From: Bombilactobacillus mellis
GTDB taxonomy: Bacteria > Bacillota > Bacilli > Lactobacillales > Lactobacillaceae
DNA: 64,000 bases
Direction: 5' to 3'
NCBI RefSeq assembly: GCF_000967245.1
Contig: NZ_KQ033878.1
Location: 393,991-457,990, forward strand
Made by a program: the position numbers and the translations under genes
The notes under the pieces: generated by a model
Told to the model about the DNA's origin: nothing
Seen by the model: only the letters and a program-made list of their open reading frames with translations
Database searches by the model: none
Shown: piece after piece, positions 8,642 through 17,213 of the stretch
How positions within the stretch are numbered: position 1 is the stretch's first letter
Layout of the letters: the number at the start of each line of letters is the position of its first letter

Positions 8642-8818
8642 AAGTATTTGTGATATTTTTACTATGATGGTTAAAATTTTAGTTCGTCATACTGCTTAAC
8701 TGTTGCCAAAGATGCGCATTTGTGCACTTTGACTGAAGTTGTTTTAAACTGATTGGCGCTGATTATTTTCTCAATCAAACCAGCAAAACAAAAGGGCGGG
8801 GATTGATCCCGCCTTTTT
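8642..8818 (+). ncRNA. Candidate small RNA between two terminators
   Basis: The ~200 bases after the ogt terminator contain no gene, yet they begin with a perfect TATAAT (8630-8635) and end in a second plus-strand terminator. A transcript from about 8642 would be ~175 nt. Its middle can form a long interrupted rod: CAAAG/CTTTG and TGC/GCA at the tip, then AACT/AGTT and TTAGTT/AACTGA further out with unpaired stretches between. That shape and size recall 6S RNA, but no consensus 6S sequence is claimed, and no good -35 box is visible at ideal spacing. It could be only a spacer. Confidence 0.25.
8795..8818. terminator. Bidirectional terminator before the DUF402 gene
   Basis: A GGCGGG / CCCGCC stem (8795-8800, 8808-8813) is followed by five T residues on the plus strand, and by CTTTTGTTTTG on the minus strand. 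It can end the DUF402 transcript from the right and any plus-strand RNA from the left. Confidence 0.75.
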
Positions 8819-8831
8819 CATAGCTAATTCA

Positions 8832-9368
8832 TTAAGCATGATGTAATAATTCTTGATAACGTCGCTGCCACAGTTCCACATATCCGGGGGAAAAGGGGCC
8901 CTTTTGCTTTTTAATCCAACTAATCAAGACTTCCGTACTATACTTTAAAATATCATCGATGGTATCTGAATAATGCCATAAATGACGATGGGCTGCATAC
9001 TCATCAACATCCAAAAGCCGAATTTCACCATCGGGAAAAACCTTAATATCCAGATCATAATCAATGTACTTTAAGGCTTCGGAATCTAAAACAAAAGGGG
9101 TTGCTAAATTACAATAATATGATGGTCCATTATCGCGCAACATAGTAACAATATTAAACCAATAATGCCGATGAAAATAAACTAAGGCTGTTTCGTGTGT
9201 ATACCAACGTCGTCGATCTGATTCGGTTACTAAAGTATGATCATTACAACCAATAATTTCATTTTCGCTGGTTTTTAAAACCATCGTATCACGCCAAGTG
9301 CGATGCAAGTGGCCATCATGTTTATAACTCTGAATTGCTATGTAATCTCCTTCTTTAGGAACTTGCAT
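8832..9368 (-). CDS. DUF402 protein, probable nucleoside tri/diphosphate phosphatase (Ntdp)
   Basis: The 178-residue product has the full DUF402/UPF0374 layout: an N-terminal beta-barrel part with HRTW and the RRRWY-H-ETA block at about residues 52-63, then a C-terminal acidic patch ([24 protein letters not shown]) that holds the metal-binding Asp/Glu residues. Staphylococcal Ntdp of this family hydrolyses nucleoside tri- and diphosphates with divalent metal. It is a single-gene unit with its own terminator and lies downstream of recX, also on the minus strand. The function is transferred from the family, not shown here. Confidence 0.85.
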   Translation of the reverse strand: MQVPKEGDYIAIQSYKHDGHLHRTWRDTMVLKTSENEIIGCNDHTLVTESDRRRWYTHETALVYFHRHYWFNIVTMLRDNGPSYYCNLATPFVLDSEALKYIDYDLDIKVFPDGEIRLLDVDEYAAHRHLWHYSDTIDDILKYSTEVLISWIKKQKGPFSPGYVELWQRRYQELLHHA

Positions 9369-9435
9369 AGTTTGACCCAGCTTTCCAATTTCTCTTGCAC
9401 TTTGATTATAACAAAGCTATCCACATGTGCCACCC

Positions 9436-10218
9436 TTAATTTAATTCTTGTAAAAAATTACTAATTTCCCCACTGTTAAATCCGCGCCGGGCCAAGGCTG
9501 CATATAATTTTTGCCGACCATTAGTCTGCTTTTGATAGCGACGCCATAACTTCTGCCCCGTTTGAGCCAGTAATTGCTGCTCGTGTTTTAAATCCGGCTG
9601 CAAATCTAATTGAGCCAATGCTTGTGTAACAACTGTTGCGGGATAACCAGCAGTCTGCAACCGTTTTTTTATTTTTTGTAAAACGGCTTGGTAAGATTGG
9701 TTATGGGCCTGCTTTTGAACTTTTTGTGCCAATTTGACAGCGTTTTGCTCCATTAAAGCTGGCGTAAATAATGTCAAAGATTGCTGGATTTGCACAGCCG
9801 CTACTTTTTTACGTTGTAATTTTCGGGTAATTTTACCAGGTCCATCCAGAGAAATTTTGATAGCAGTCCGCACAAAACTATCGGCATATTGTTGATCATT
9901 TAAATATTGCTGTTGACTTAGCTGGGCTATTACTTGTTGAATGAGTGCATTATCATATTCTAAAGTTTGTAAATGTTCTCTTATTTCAGCGACACTGCGT
10001 AATTGATAACTCAAATAATTGAGCGCCTGATTATAGGCTTGAAAATACTGCTCCGTTTCTTGAATTTGTTGGATTATCGCTGGATCCAATTCTTGACCCT
10101 TAGCTAAATGATATTTAATTAAAACGTCCTCAGTTACTGCCCAAGCATAATGGCCGTCTAAAAAAATATTATAGCGGCCCTTGCGTTTTTGTGTACTAAT
10201 CTTAGTAATTTTCGCCAT
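9436..10218 (-). CDS. recX: Regulatory protein RecX
   Basis: This is a 260-residue helical protein with three tandem RecX repeats. Visible landmarks are ALNYLSYQLRSVAEIREHL, then DQQYADSFVRTAI, then ARRGFNSGEIS near the C-terminus. The length fits the long RecX of lactobacilli. RecX binds RecA filaments and limits recombination. A GTG start 12 bases upstream is open, but GGAGG lies five bases before the ATG at 10218, so the shorter form is taken. It diverges from the rRNA methyltransferase gene at 10275, and the ~55-bp gap between them must hold both promoters. Confidence 0.9.
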   Translation of the reverse strand: MAKITKISTQKRKGRYNIFLDGHYAWAVTEDVLIKYHLAKGQELDPAIIQQIQETEQYFQAYNQALNYLSYQLRSVAEIREHLQTLEYDNALIQQVIAQLSQQQYLNDQQYADSFVRTAIKISLDGPGKITRKLQRKKVAAVQIQQSLTLFTPALMEQNAVKLAQKVQKQAHNQSYQAVLQKIKKRLQTAGYPATVVTQALAQLDLQPDLKHEQQLLAQTGQKLWRRYQKQTNGRQKLYAALARRGFNSGEISNFLQELN

Positions 10219-10274
10219 ACAGACCTCCACATGCTATACTGGATAATATCATAGCAGAAATAAGGAAGATTTTT

Positions 10275-11657
10275 TTGAAAAAAACTCAAAATAAACTCAA
10301 AATTGGTATGCGTATGCAACTAACCATTAAAAGAATGGGAATTAATGGTGAAGGTATTGCCTATTATCAAAATACTCTTATTTTTATTCCTCAAGCTTTA
10401 CCCGGAGAGATTATTCTGGGCGAAATCACCGCCATTACACATAATTTTTGCCGCGCCCGCCTGTTACAAATTATTCGCTCCAGTAAGCTGCGCAATCCCA
10501 ACCCGCCCCAACTTTTTGGTCAAGTAGGCGGCTTAGAATTAGCTCATTTAAGTTATCCCCAACAATTAAAATACAAAAGATTAATGGTAACTGAAGCTTT
10601 GCGCCACTTTCGTCCCCAAGGTTACCGTTCTTATTTGGTAAAATCCACCATCAAAGCTGATAACCCCTGGCACTATCGTAATAAAGCACAGTTTCAATTA
10701 CGTCAAAAAAAGGGCAAGTTAATTTGTGGGCTTTATCAAACTGGAACACATCAAGTAGTTGATTCTTTAGAGATTCCCACCCAAAGACCACTAACACTCC
10801 AAATTCTTCAATCACTCTTGCCCATCATTGAAGAACTACAAATTCCGATTTATGACCCGCACAGTCATTCCGGAATTATTAAAACACTGGTGGTGCGTGA
10901 ATCGGTAGCTTATCAGCAAGCTCAGCTAACTTTTATTACTAATTCGCGCAAATTACCACACAAATCACAGCTAATTGCACAAATTAAACAAAAAATTCCT
11001 GCCGTAATTTCCATTGCCCAAAATTTCAATCCACAAACTACCGGTCCTTTATGGGGAGCAGAAACCACTATTTTATGGGGCGATAATTATCTGCGGGAAA
11101 AAATTGGCAATTATGATTTCTTTTTATCACCAGCAGCTTTTTTCCAACTCAATCCGGAACAAACTACCAAATTATATCAAATAGCCACAGCTGCTTTGAA
11201 TCCGCAACCTAATGATATTGTGATAGATGCTTACGCGGGGGTGGGTACCATTGGTATTAGTTTAGCCCAGCAAGTCCAGCAAGTTCTGGGTGCAGAAATC
11301 ATTCCGGCAGCAGTTAAAGATGCGCAATTGAATCTGCGGCAAAATCACATTACTAATGCTTCTTATCAAGTAGGCGCCGTCGAAAAGCTTTATCCACAAT
11401 GGCTGCAGCAAGGTATTCAGCCCACTGCCTTAATAGTTGATCCACCTCGCAGTGGATTAACGCAGGAATTTATAAAATTTATTCAGCAGTCACAACCCGC
11501 TAAGTTCGTTTATATATCTTGCAATCCAGCCACTCTGGCACGCGATTTGAAATATTTAACCAGCTTTTATCATGTAGATTGGCTCCAGCCTTTGGACATG
11601 TTCCCGCAAACTCCGCAAGTTGAAGTCATAACCAAATTAAGCCGAAGATTTTCCTAA
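10275..11657 (+). CDS. 23S rRNA (uracil-5-)-methyltransferase, TrmA/RlmD family (paralog 1)
   Basis: This 460-residue enzyme has an N-terminal TRAM domain (about residues 8-65) and a Rossmann methyltransferase domain with the SAM motif DAYAGVGTIG, the VDPPRSGL motif and the catalytic SCNPATLARD motif. It would methylate C5 of a uridine, most likely in 23S rRNA. The start is TTG, with AAGGAAGA upstream. The iron-sulfur cysteines of RlmD (C-x5-CGGC) are absent: the segment reads PQLFGQVGGLELAHLSY instead. A second paralog is at 37479-38840. The target uridine cannot be decided from sequence. A strong terminator follows. Confidence 0.9.
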   Translation: MKKTQNKLKIGMRMQLTIKRMGINGEGIAYYQNTLIFIPQALPGEIILGEITAITHNFCRARLLQIIRSSKLRNPNPPQLFGQVGGLELAHLSYPQQLKYKRLMVTEALRHFRPQGYRSYLVKSTIKADNPWHYRNKAQFQLRQKKGKLICGLYQTGTHQVVDSLEIPTQRPLTLQILQSLLPIIEELQIPIYDPHSHSGIIKTLVVRESVAYQQAQLTFITNSRKLPHKSQLIAQIKQKIPAVISIAQNFNPQTTGPLWGAETTILWGDNYLREKIGNYDFFLSPAAFFQLNPEQTTKLYQIATAALNPQPNDIVIDAYAGVGTIGISLAQQVQQVLGAEIIPAAVKDAQLNLRQNHITNASYQVGAVEKLYPQWLQQGIQPTALIVDPPRSGLTQEFIKFIQQSQPAKFVYISCNPATLARDLKYLTSFYHVDWLQPLDMFPQTPQVEVITKLSRRFS

Positions 11658-11676
11658 AACTTATTTCACTAAAGGG

Positions 11677-11712
11677 CTCTGACAGCAGAAATCTGCTGTC
11701 AGAGTCTTTTTT
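11677..11712 (+). terminator. Terminator of the rRNA methyltransferase gene
   Basis: A 13-bp perfect stem (CTCTGACAGCAGA / TCTGCTGTCAGAG) has a two-base spacer at the tip and is followed by TCTTTTTT. It is one of the strongest terminators in the window. Confidence 0.92.
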
Positions 11713-11780
11713 GAAGCTTGGAAATCAGTTTATTAATTAAATTTTCCCAATGTAAACTATTCTTTTAGATCAATTAACTA

Positions 11781-11812
11781 AAAAATAAAAGACCGTGAAT
11801 TGAATCACGGCC
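11781..11812 (-). terminator. Terminator of the candidate structured RNA
   Basis: On the minus strand, GGCCGTGA / TCACGGTC with a six-base loop is followed by TTTTATTTTTT. On the plus strand there is no T run, so it works only for minus-strand transcripts. Confidence 0.85.
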
Positions 11813-12125
11813 TTAACGTGGCTTAGATGATGGCAACTGCTTCTTATCCGAACAGTAACTCTACACCCTTTTACATCTAGATGAAAACATCTCAATGACG
11901 CCATGTTTACTTAAGAAATTTTGATGACTGATTTTCAGGATCATCCTTGTATTCAAATTATTGTCATTTTAATGTATCCATCTTTTCTTCTACAACAATC
12001 TGTCTTTTCAGACGATCATCTCCATCAATAATATTTCTTTATATCCAGTTTGAATCAATAACCTTTAATTAAATATCGCTGATATTTAAACCATGCAGTT
12101 GCAGGTAGGCTAATCATCTTTCCAC
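11781..12125 (-). ncRNA. Candidate structured non-coding RNA, about 345 nt
   Basis: The 350 bases after mvaS contain no gene but look like an independent RNA gene on the minus strand. It has its own promoter (TTGCAT, 17 bases, TATTAT) and its own terminator (CCGTGA / TCACGG, then TTTTATTTTTT). The two ends of the RNA pair over more than 300 nt: GTGG 12125-12122 with CCAC 11821-11818; AGATGAT 12119-12113 with ATCATCT 11831-11825; and GCAACTGC 12102-12095 with GCAGTTGC 11840-11833. Between them are local hairpins: TAAATATC/GATATTTA, a GTCT-GAAA-AGAC tetraloop, and AGATG-tttt-CATCT. I see no RNase P, tmRNA or SRP RNA core motif. A family search is needed to name it. Confidence 0.6.
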
Positions 12126-12131
12126 AACCCC

Positions 12132-12160
12132 ATAATAGCATGCTTTTAAAATTCATGCAA
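12132..12160 (-). promoter_or_regulatory. Sigma-A promoter of the candidate structured RNA
   Basis: TTGCAT (12160-12155) and TATTAT (12137-12132) are separated by exactly 17 bases. Transcription would begin near 12125, immediately downstream of the mvaS stop at 12166. The same two hexamers with the same spacing stand before the cold-shock gene (52918-52946). Confidence 0.65.
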
Positions 12161-12165
12161 GCGTT

Positions 12166-13314
12166 TTATTTATAAAAGCGTTCATGATTTTCCACTTTGA
12201 AGAGACGATGACCGGTTTCTCTTTTAGAAGGAATAAGTTGGCTAGAGCCATCGGTCACTAGATGCTGTTGGAATATCTGCTCATACTCCTTAATAGTTAA
12301 TTTTTTCCTTTGCGCCAGTAATTCTTGATGCTTGTGCGGATTTAGACTATTCTGATATCCTGGTTGCAACCGCCCAAAAAATAATTCAGCTACAGCACCT
12401 GAGCCATAACTAAAAAGACCAATGCGATCATTCGGCTTTAAAGTATCATCATTTTCTAAAAGTGATAATAAACTCAAATATAGTGATCCAGTGTAAATAT
12501 TACCCACATTTTTGCCATAAATAATACTCTTATTAAAGCGTTGTTCCAATCTTTGATAATCACTATCTGTCAGTTGCGTTGTCAAAGTTTGTAAAGCTTT
12601 CCGTCCCATTTTAGAAAATGGAATATGAAACAAAAGTGCAGCTAAACTTTTTTCACTAATTAATTCGGCTGCCTGCTGATAAACTTGGCTAAACATCTGT
12701 AAATAAAGTTCTTCTGAGTATTTACCTCGAGCAAATGCTTCTTGAGAATAATTAGGCCGCCAGAAATCATTAGCATTTTGACTCCGATAAATTGACTGTT
12801 TTTCAAGAGCCAAAATACGCGGCTTTTGACTAATGAGTAAAGCCACTGCTCCAGCTCCTTGAGTTACTTCTCCCGCAGTTTTTAAGCCATAACGGGCAAT
12901 ATCACTGGCAATCACCAAAGCTTTTTGCTCTGGATGTAAACTAACAAAATCATAGGCCCATCCAAGAGCTGCCGTAGCTCCGTAACAAGCTTCTTTAATC
13001 TCCACAGCCCGCAAATTATGATGCAAGTGCAATAATTCTTGCACAAATAAAGCAGCTGCTTTAGATTGATCGACCCCACTTTCAGTAGCAACAATTAACA
13101 GGCCAATTTTTTGTCGATCTTCAGCATCTAAAATTTCTTCAGCGGCATTGGCAGCCATAGCTACTATATCTTGATCCATATCTGCTACAGCCATTTTACT
13201 TTGGCCAATTCCAATTAAATACTTATTCGGATCGACCTGACGAGCTTGGGCTAAATCTTTTAAATCCAAGTATTGCTGAGGAGTATAAAAACCTATTTTA
13301 TCAATTCCAACCAT
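12166..13314 (-). CDS. mvaS: Hydroxymethylglutaryl-CoA synthase
   Basis: This 382-residue enzyme condenses acetyl-CoA with acetoacetyl-CoA to HMG-CoA in the mevalonate pathway to isoprenoids. The catalytic triad is visible: Glu78 in ATESGVD, Cys110 in KEACYGATAALGWA and His230 in LLFHIPFSKMG. The motif GKNVGNIYTGSLYLSL is also typical. It follows mvaA after five bases and is the last of three mevalonate genes in one operon (thiolase, mvaA, mvaS). No terminator stands between its stop and the promoter of the downstream RNA. Confidence 0.96.
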   Translation of the reverse strand: MVGIDKIGFYTPQQYLDLKDLAQARQVDPNKYLIGIGQSKMAVADMDQDIVAMAANAAEEILDAEDRQKIGLLIVATESGVDQSKAAALFVQELLHLHHNLRAVEIKEACYGATAALGWAYDFVSLHPEQKALVIASDIARYGLKTAGEVTQGAGAVALLISQKPRILALEKQSIYRSQNANDFWRPNYSQEAFARGKYSEELYLQMFSQVYQQAAELISEKSLAALLFHIPFSKMGRKALQTLTTQLTDSDYQRLEQRFNKSIIYGKNVGNIYTGSLYLSLLSLLENDDTLKPNDRIGLFSYGSGAVAELFFGRLQPGYQNSLNPHKHQELLAQRKKLTIKEYEQIFQQHLVTDGSSQLIPSKRETGHRLFKVENHERFYK

Positions 13315-13319
13315 GATTC

Positions 13320-14570
13320 TTATTTTTCCTTTCGTAATTGTTGTAACTTTAATTTAACAGCAGCTAAATTGGCCTTTTGCGGATATTTCTTTAAATAAGA
13401 AACTAGCGGCGTAATTTCCTCTGCTTGAGCTCCCGCCATGAGTGCCAAACTTTGCCATTGTAGATTCATATGACCTGCTTGAATGCCGGTGGTCACTAAG
13501 GCCCTTAAAGCAGATAAATTCGATGCCAGTCCCACAGACGCAATAATGCCCATTAACTGTGCGGCATTGGGTCGACGTAAAATGCGCAGAGCTAATTGTG
13601 CACTCGGTAAGGTGGAAATGGCTCCGCCGACACTTCCCAACGGCAAAGGTACTTTAATGGTTCCGATTAAATTTTGCCCTTGCAGCTGCCATTTAGTTAA
13701 TAGCGGATGCTGCTCATTTAAAAATGAATAAATTGCAGCACTCAGATTTCTCGTATCATTACCAGTAGCTAAAGCCACCGCAATAATGCCATTCATGATA
13801 CCTTTATTATGAGTGGCAGCTCGTGCTCTTGACATTTGGGCAAAACGGCTGGCAGCTACCATTCTTTGGGCTACTTGCAAGCCATCACACTGCTCAGTTG
13901 CCAATTCACTAACCTTAACTTTTACTTGGGCTTGCGCTAATTGTTGCGGATTATGATTAGATAAAATCGACATTAGCAATTGTAATTGCGGCAATTGCTG
14001 CTGCAAATAATGAGCTTCGGCCTCTAAAATCGTATTAACAATGTTAGCTCCCATGGCTTCAGCTGAATCAATTAATAAATCAAATTCAACAAAATCATCA
14101 TATTTTTGGATAGTAATATTTTTTAACCCACCGCCATGCTGACGCAAAGTAGGATGAGTTTGATCCGCAATTTCTTTTAATCGGAGATATTGTTGCTGCA
14201 AAAATTGTTCGCCATCAATAGACAATTGTCCTTGAAAGACAATTTGGCCCTGAATACCCACGCGCTGAACTTGAGTATGAAAGCCGCCACAATGACTGAT
14301 CCGCTGAGCGGCATTACAGGCTGCGGCAATCACTGAAGGTTCTTCTGTGACCATTGGAATTAAATAATCTTGCTGATCAATCACAAAATTATTGGCCAGT
14401 CCTAAAGGTAAAGAAAAATTTCCAATGTAGTTCTCTACTAAATGACTACCTGTTTGGGTAGTTAAAGTGCTGCCAGTCTCTAAAAAATAGCAGTCTGCTT
14501 GACTAAGATAGCCTTGCTGATATAATTGTTTAATTCTTTGAGCAGTTGTTAATTTATAAAATTTGGTCAT
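13320..14570 (-). CDS. mvaA: Hydroxymethylglutaryl-CoA reductase (class II)
   Basis: The enzyme has 416 residues from the chosen ATG. It reduces HMG-CoA to mevalonate. Class II features are ENYIGNFSLPLGLA near residues 46-59, the catalytic Glu in VTEEPSV (about residue 77), EAMGANIVNT, NKGIMNGI with the catalytic Lys, ATGNDTRN with the catalytic Asp, and QAGHMNL with the late His. The frame is open 48 bases further upstream, but GAGGTGG precedes the ATG at 14570, whose TGA overlap with the thiolase stop (ATGA) indicates coupling. Here reductase and thiolase are separate genes, unlike the fused MvaE of enterococci. Confidence 0.95.
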   Translation of the reverse strand: MTKFYKLTTAQRIKQLYQQGYLSQADCYFLETGSTLTTQTGSHLVENYIGNFSLPLGLANNFVIDQQDYLIPMVTEEPSVIAAACNAAQRISHCGGFHTQVQRVGIQGQIVFQGQLSIDGEQFLQQQYLRLKEIADQTHPTLRQHGGGLKNITIQKYDDFVEFDLLIDSAEAMGANIVNTILEAEAHYLQQQLPQLQLLMSILSNHNPQQLAQAQVKVKVSELATEQCDGLQVAQRMVAASRFAQMSRARAATHNKGIMNGIIAVALATGNDTRNLSAAIYSFLNEQHPLLTKWQLQGQNLIGTIKVPLPLGSVGGAISTLPSAQLALRILRRPNAAQLMGIIASVGLASNLSALRALVTTGIQAGHMNLQWQSLALMAGAQAEEITPLVSYLKKYPQKANLAAVKLKLQQLRKEK

Positions 14571-15727
14571 TGCAAATTTTCCACCTCTAAAGCAATCGCT
14601 TGACCGCCGCCAATACATAAGGCTGCAATTCCGTATTGTTGACGGGTCCGAATTAAATTATGAACTAACGTAGTTACAATTCGGCTGCCGGATGATCCTA
14701 AGGCATGACCTAACGCCAGAGCACCACCGCTCACATTATAGCGTTCCGGAGCAATTTGTAATTCTTGTTGCACAACCAATGCTTGGACCGCAAAGGCCTC
14801 ATTAACCTCAAATAAATCAATATCACTTACTTGCTGATTTTTTTTTGCCAAAAGTTTTTGGATAGCAATTACAGGAGCATATCCCATCAATTCCGGATAA
14901 TAACCGACCTCTTGATAAGCTGTAATCCGGGCTAACGGCAACATTCCTGCAGCTTGTGCAGTTTCGGCTTTCATTAATAACAAAGCTGAAGCTCCATCAC
15001 TTAATGGTGAAGAGTTACCCGCAGTCACACTGCCTTGTTTTTGATACACTGGTGGTAACTTCCCCAAAGTCTGCAAGTCAGTATGAAGACGTATAGGTTC
15101 ATCATAACTCAACGGAGATATTTTTAAAATTTCCTGATCAAAGTTCCCGGCTTGCGATGCTTTTGTGGCCCGTTTTTGGGACTGAAGTGCATACTGATCT
15201 TGCTGCTTGCGGGATATGTGAAATTTTTGTGCAAGTTTTTCTGCCGTCACTCCCATTGCATAATGGCCAAAATCATCCTGTAAGCCATCTTCTTGTAAAC
15301 TATCATGAATAGACTGTTGTAAAAATTCATTTTTCCCACTTCGGGGTACAAAAGCCGGTGCATTCGACATACTCTCGACTCCCCCTGCAATAACAGCACG
15401 GGCATCATTCATTACTAAGGCTTCTTGAGCTAACCGAATAGCTTTTAATCCGGATCCGCAGACCTGATTAACAGTCATGGCACTTCCTGTGGGCTCTAGA
15501 CCGGCATTGAGTTGGACTTGGCGCGCCAAATTTTGGCCCGTTCCACTACTTAAGACATTACCCAAAATCACCTGATCGATAATGTTTTTCTCAAAATTGG
15601 TTACGGCTAACATTTTTGTCACTAATTGACTAGCTAATTGGGCTGAACTAAAGGGTTGCAATTGTCCCCAAAATTTTCCTGTTGGAGTTCGATAGGCTGC
15701 AGCAATAACAACTTGTTGATCTATCAA
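14567..15727 (-). CDS. Acetyl-CoA C-acetyltransferase (thiolase)
   Basis: This thiolase makes acetoacetyl-CoA, the first step of the mevalonate pathway. The active-site Cys lies in NQVCGSGLKAI, GGVESMSN follows, then NEAFAVQ, the catalytic His in GGALALGHALGSSG, and the second Cys in ALCIGGGQAI. I place the start at TTG (15725-15727), because GAGGTG sits seven bases upstream of it, overlapping the alternative ATG at 15742, which would leave that ATG without a ribosome site. The difference is only five residues. It is the first gene of the operon with mvaA and mvaS. Confidence 0.93.
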   Translation of the reverse strand: MIDQQVVIAAAYRTPTGKFWGQLQPFSSAQLASQLVTKMLAVTNFEKNIIDQVILGNVLSSGTGQNLARQVQLNAGLEPTGSAMTVNQVCGSGLKAIRLAQEALVMNDARAVIAGGVESMSNAPAFVPRSGKNEFLQQSIHDSLQEDGLQDDFGHYAMGVTAEKLAQKFHISRKQQDQYALQSQKRATKASQAGNFDQEILKISPLSYDEPIRLHTDLQTLGKLPPVYQKQGSVTAGNSSPLSDGASALLLMKAETAQAAGMLPLARITAYQEVGYYPELMGYAPVIAIQKLLAKKNQQVSDIDLFEVNEAFAVQALVVQQELQIAPERYNVSGGALALGHALGSSGSRIVTTLVHNLIRTRQQYGIAALCIGGGQAIALEVENLQ

Positions 15728-15768
15728 CTTCTTACACCTCATTTTAATTATTACGAAAGGAATTTACG

Positions 15769-16068
15769 GTGAACGTAAAAACTTTAATTCAATTACTTGC
15801 CGATGTTAAAAATAATAGTCCTGTCTTCTTTGAAGATGAACAACATCGACACTACAGAATCTCCAGTATATCATCAGAAGTTATTGATGAAAACTATTAT
15901 CTATTGCTCAATGTGAATTCTCATTCTTCAAAAACTTTAAAAATCTGGGAACTACTAGTACTATTACAACAACAAGAGCCAACAGCCTTAATTTTTATTC
16001 ACAAACAAAAAGATCGCCAGCAAATCTTTGGTCTTAGATTTGCTGACGGTCAAGTTTATTTAAAATAA
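15769..16068 (+). CDS. Hypothetical protein
   Basis: This 99-residue protein is not one I recognise. It begins with GTG behind GAAAGGAA, has no membrane segment or signal peptide, and alternates short hydrophobic strands with charged loops (FFEDEQHRHYRI, then LLLNVNSHSS, then ALIFIHKQKDRQQIFGLRF), suggesting a small alpha/beta fold. It diverges from the thiolase gene and converges on galU with six bases between stops. A 10-bp inverted repeat lies in its last codons but lacks a T run. Confidence 0.6.
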   Translation: MNVKTLIQLLADVKNNSPVFFEDEQHRHYRISSISSEVIDENYYLLLNVNSHSSKTLKIWELLVLLQQQEPTALIFIHKQKDRQQIFGLRFADGQVYLK

Positions 16069-16074
16069 CTCACT

Positions 16075-16965
16075 TTATTTTTTTGCCGCTAGTTTTTGTC
16101 CCAAAGCAATAATGTATTGTCTCAATTCATCTTTAATTTCCGGATGCGTTAGGCCGTATTCAATGCTGGTTTTCATATAACCAAACTTATTTCCGACATC
16201 AAAACGCTCACCGGTAAATTCATGCGCAAAAACCCGCTGGGTAGTGTTTAAACGATCAATCGCATCAGTTAATTGAATCTCGTTACCAGCGCCCGGCTTT
16301 TGAGTTTCTAAGACATCAAAAATATCGGGTGTTAACAAATAACGGCCAATAATAGCTAAATTGCTGGGAGCCTGATCAACCGCCGGCTTCTCTACAAAAT
16401 TTTTCACACGATAAAGACCTTTTTTGGCTTCACCATCAGGTGCAATTACTCCATATTTGGAAACATCTTTTTTAGGAACTTGCATCACTGCCAGAGTTGA
16501 AGCATGTGTCTCATTATAATCATTAATTAACTGTTGAGTCAGGGGAACTTTATCCCGCATTAAGTCATCCCCCAACATGACCACAAAAGGTTCATCACCA
16601 ATAAAGGACTTGGCTAAACGAACAGCATCACCTAAACCCTTCGGGTAAGCCTGCCGGATAAAATACATATGCACGCCAATATTAGTTGTATCCTGCACTA
16701 ATTTTAATAAGTTATCTTTATGCTTTTCTTTGAGATTTTGCTCTAATTCCGGAGCGGAATCAAAATGATCTTCAATCGGCCGCTTACCTTTGCCAGTAAT
16801 AATTAGTATATCTTCAATTCCCGATTCTTTAGCCTCTTCCACAATAAACTGGATAGTCGGCTTATCAACAATAGGCAGCATTTCTTTTGCCATTGCCTTA
16901 GTTATGGGCAAAAAGCGCGTTCCTAATCCTGCTGCCGGGATCACAGCTTTTCTCACCTTTTGCAT
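16075..16965 (-). CDS. galU: UTP--glucose-1-phosphate uridylyltransferase
   Basis: The enzyme has 296 residues and makes UDP-glucose for cell-wall and surface polysaccharides. The nucleotidyltransferase signature [24 protein letters not shown] lies at residues 5-28, with [14 protein letters not shown] after it; GDDLMRD, VEKP and NEIQLTDAI further on are characteristic. A GTG 36 bases upstream is in frame, but GAGGAG lies eight bases before the ATG at 16965, so that start is chosen. Polysaccharide genes elsewhere in the window (wecB, gtrA, TagA/WecG-like, Wzy-like) are likely users of its product or of related sugars. Confidence 0.95.
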   Translation of the reverse strand: MQKVRKAVIPAAGLGTRFLPITKAMAKEMLPIVDKPTIQFIVEEAKESGIEDILIITGKGKRPIEDHFDSAPELEQNLKEKHKDNLLKLVQDTTNIGVHMYFIRQAYPKGLGDAVRLAKSFIGDEPFVVMLGDDLMRDKVPLTQQLINDYNETHASTLAVMQVPKKDVSKYGVIAPDGEAKKGLYRVKNFVEKPAVDQAPSNLAIIGRYLLTPDIFDVLETQKPGAGNEIQLTDAIDRLNTTQRVFAHEFTGERFDVGNKFGYMKTSIEYGLTHPEIKDELRQYIIALGQKLAAKK

Positions 16966-17213
16966 AATTAATCTCCTCACAATCAGATTAAATATCTTCA
17001 CCAGAAAAATATATTTCTGCTCACAGTAATTAATTGCTCAAATAGATGCTAGAATCGACATTTGCAGCAGTCCGGTAATAATACCTTCATTTACTACATT
17101 ACCTATGGGTGATCCGCTACACAGTGTATAAATAAATTTATCTGATGATGATCATTATTTCTCAGTTTTAAATTACAGACATCATTATTATATCACAGCT
17201 CTACTGGCTGTAA

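Noticed and set aside
11781..12125. Assignment of the structured RNA as RNase P RNA, tmRNA or SRP RNA
   Set aside because: The RNase P GAGGAAAGUC-type core, a tmRNA tag frame with alanine-rich end, and the SRP GGAA/AGCA helix 8 motif are not visible.
16019..16047. A 10-bp inverted repeat (CAGCAAATCT / AGATTTGCTG) that could be a terminator between the hypothetical gene and galU
   Set aside because: It lies inside coding sequence and is not followed by a T run on either strand.
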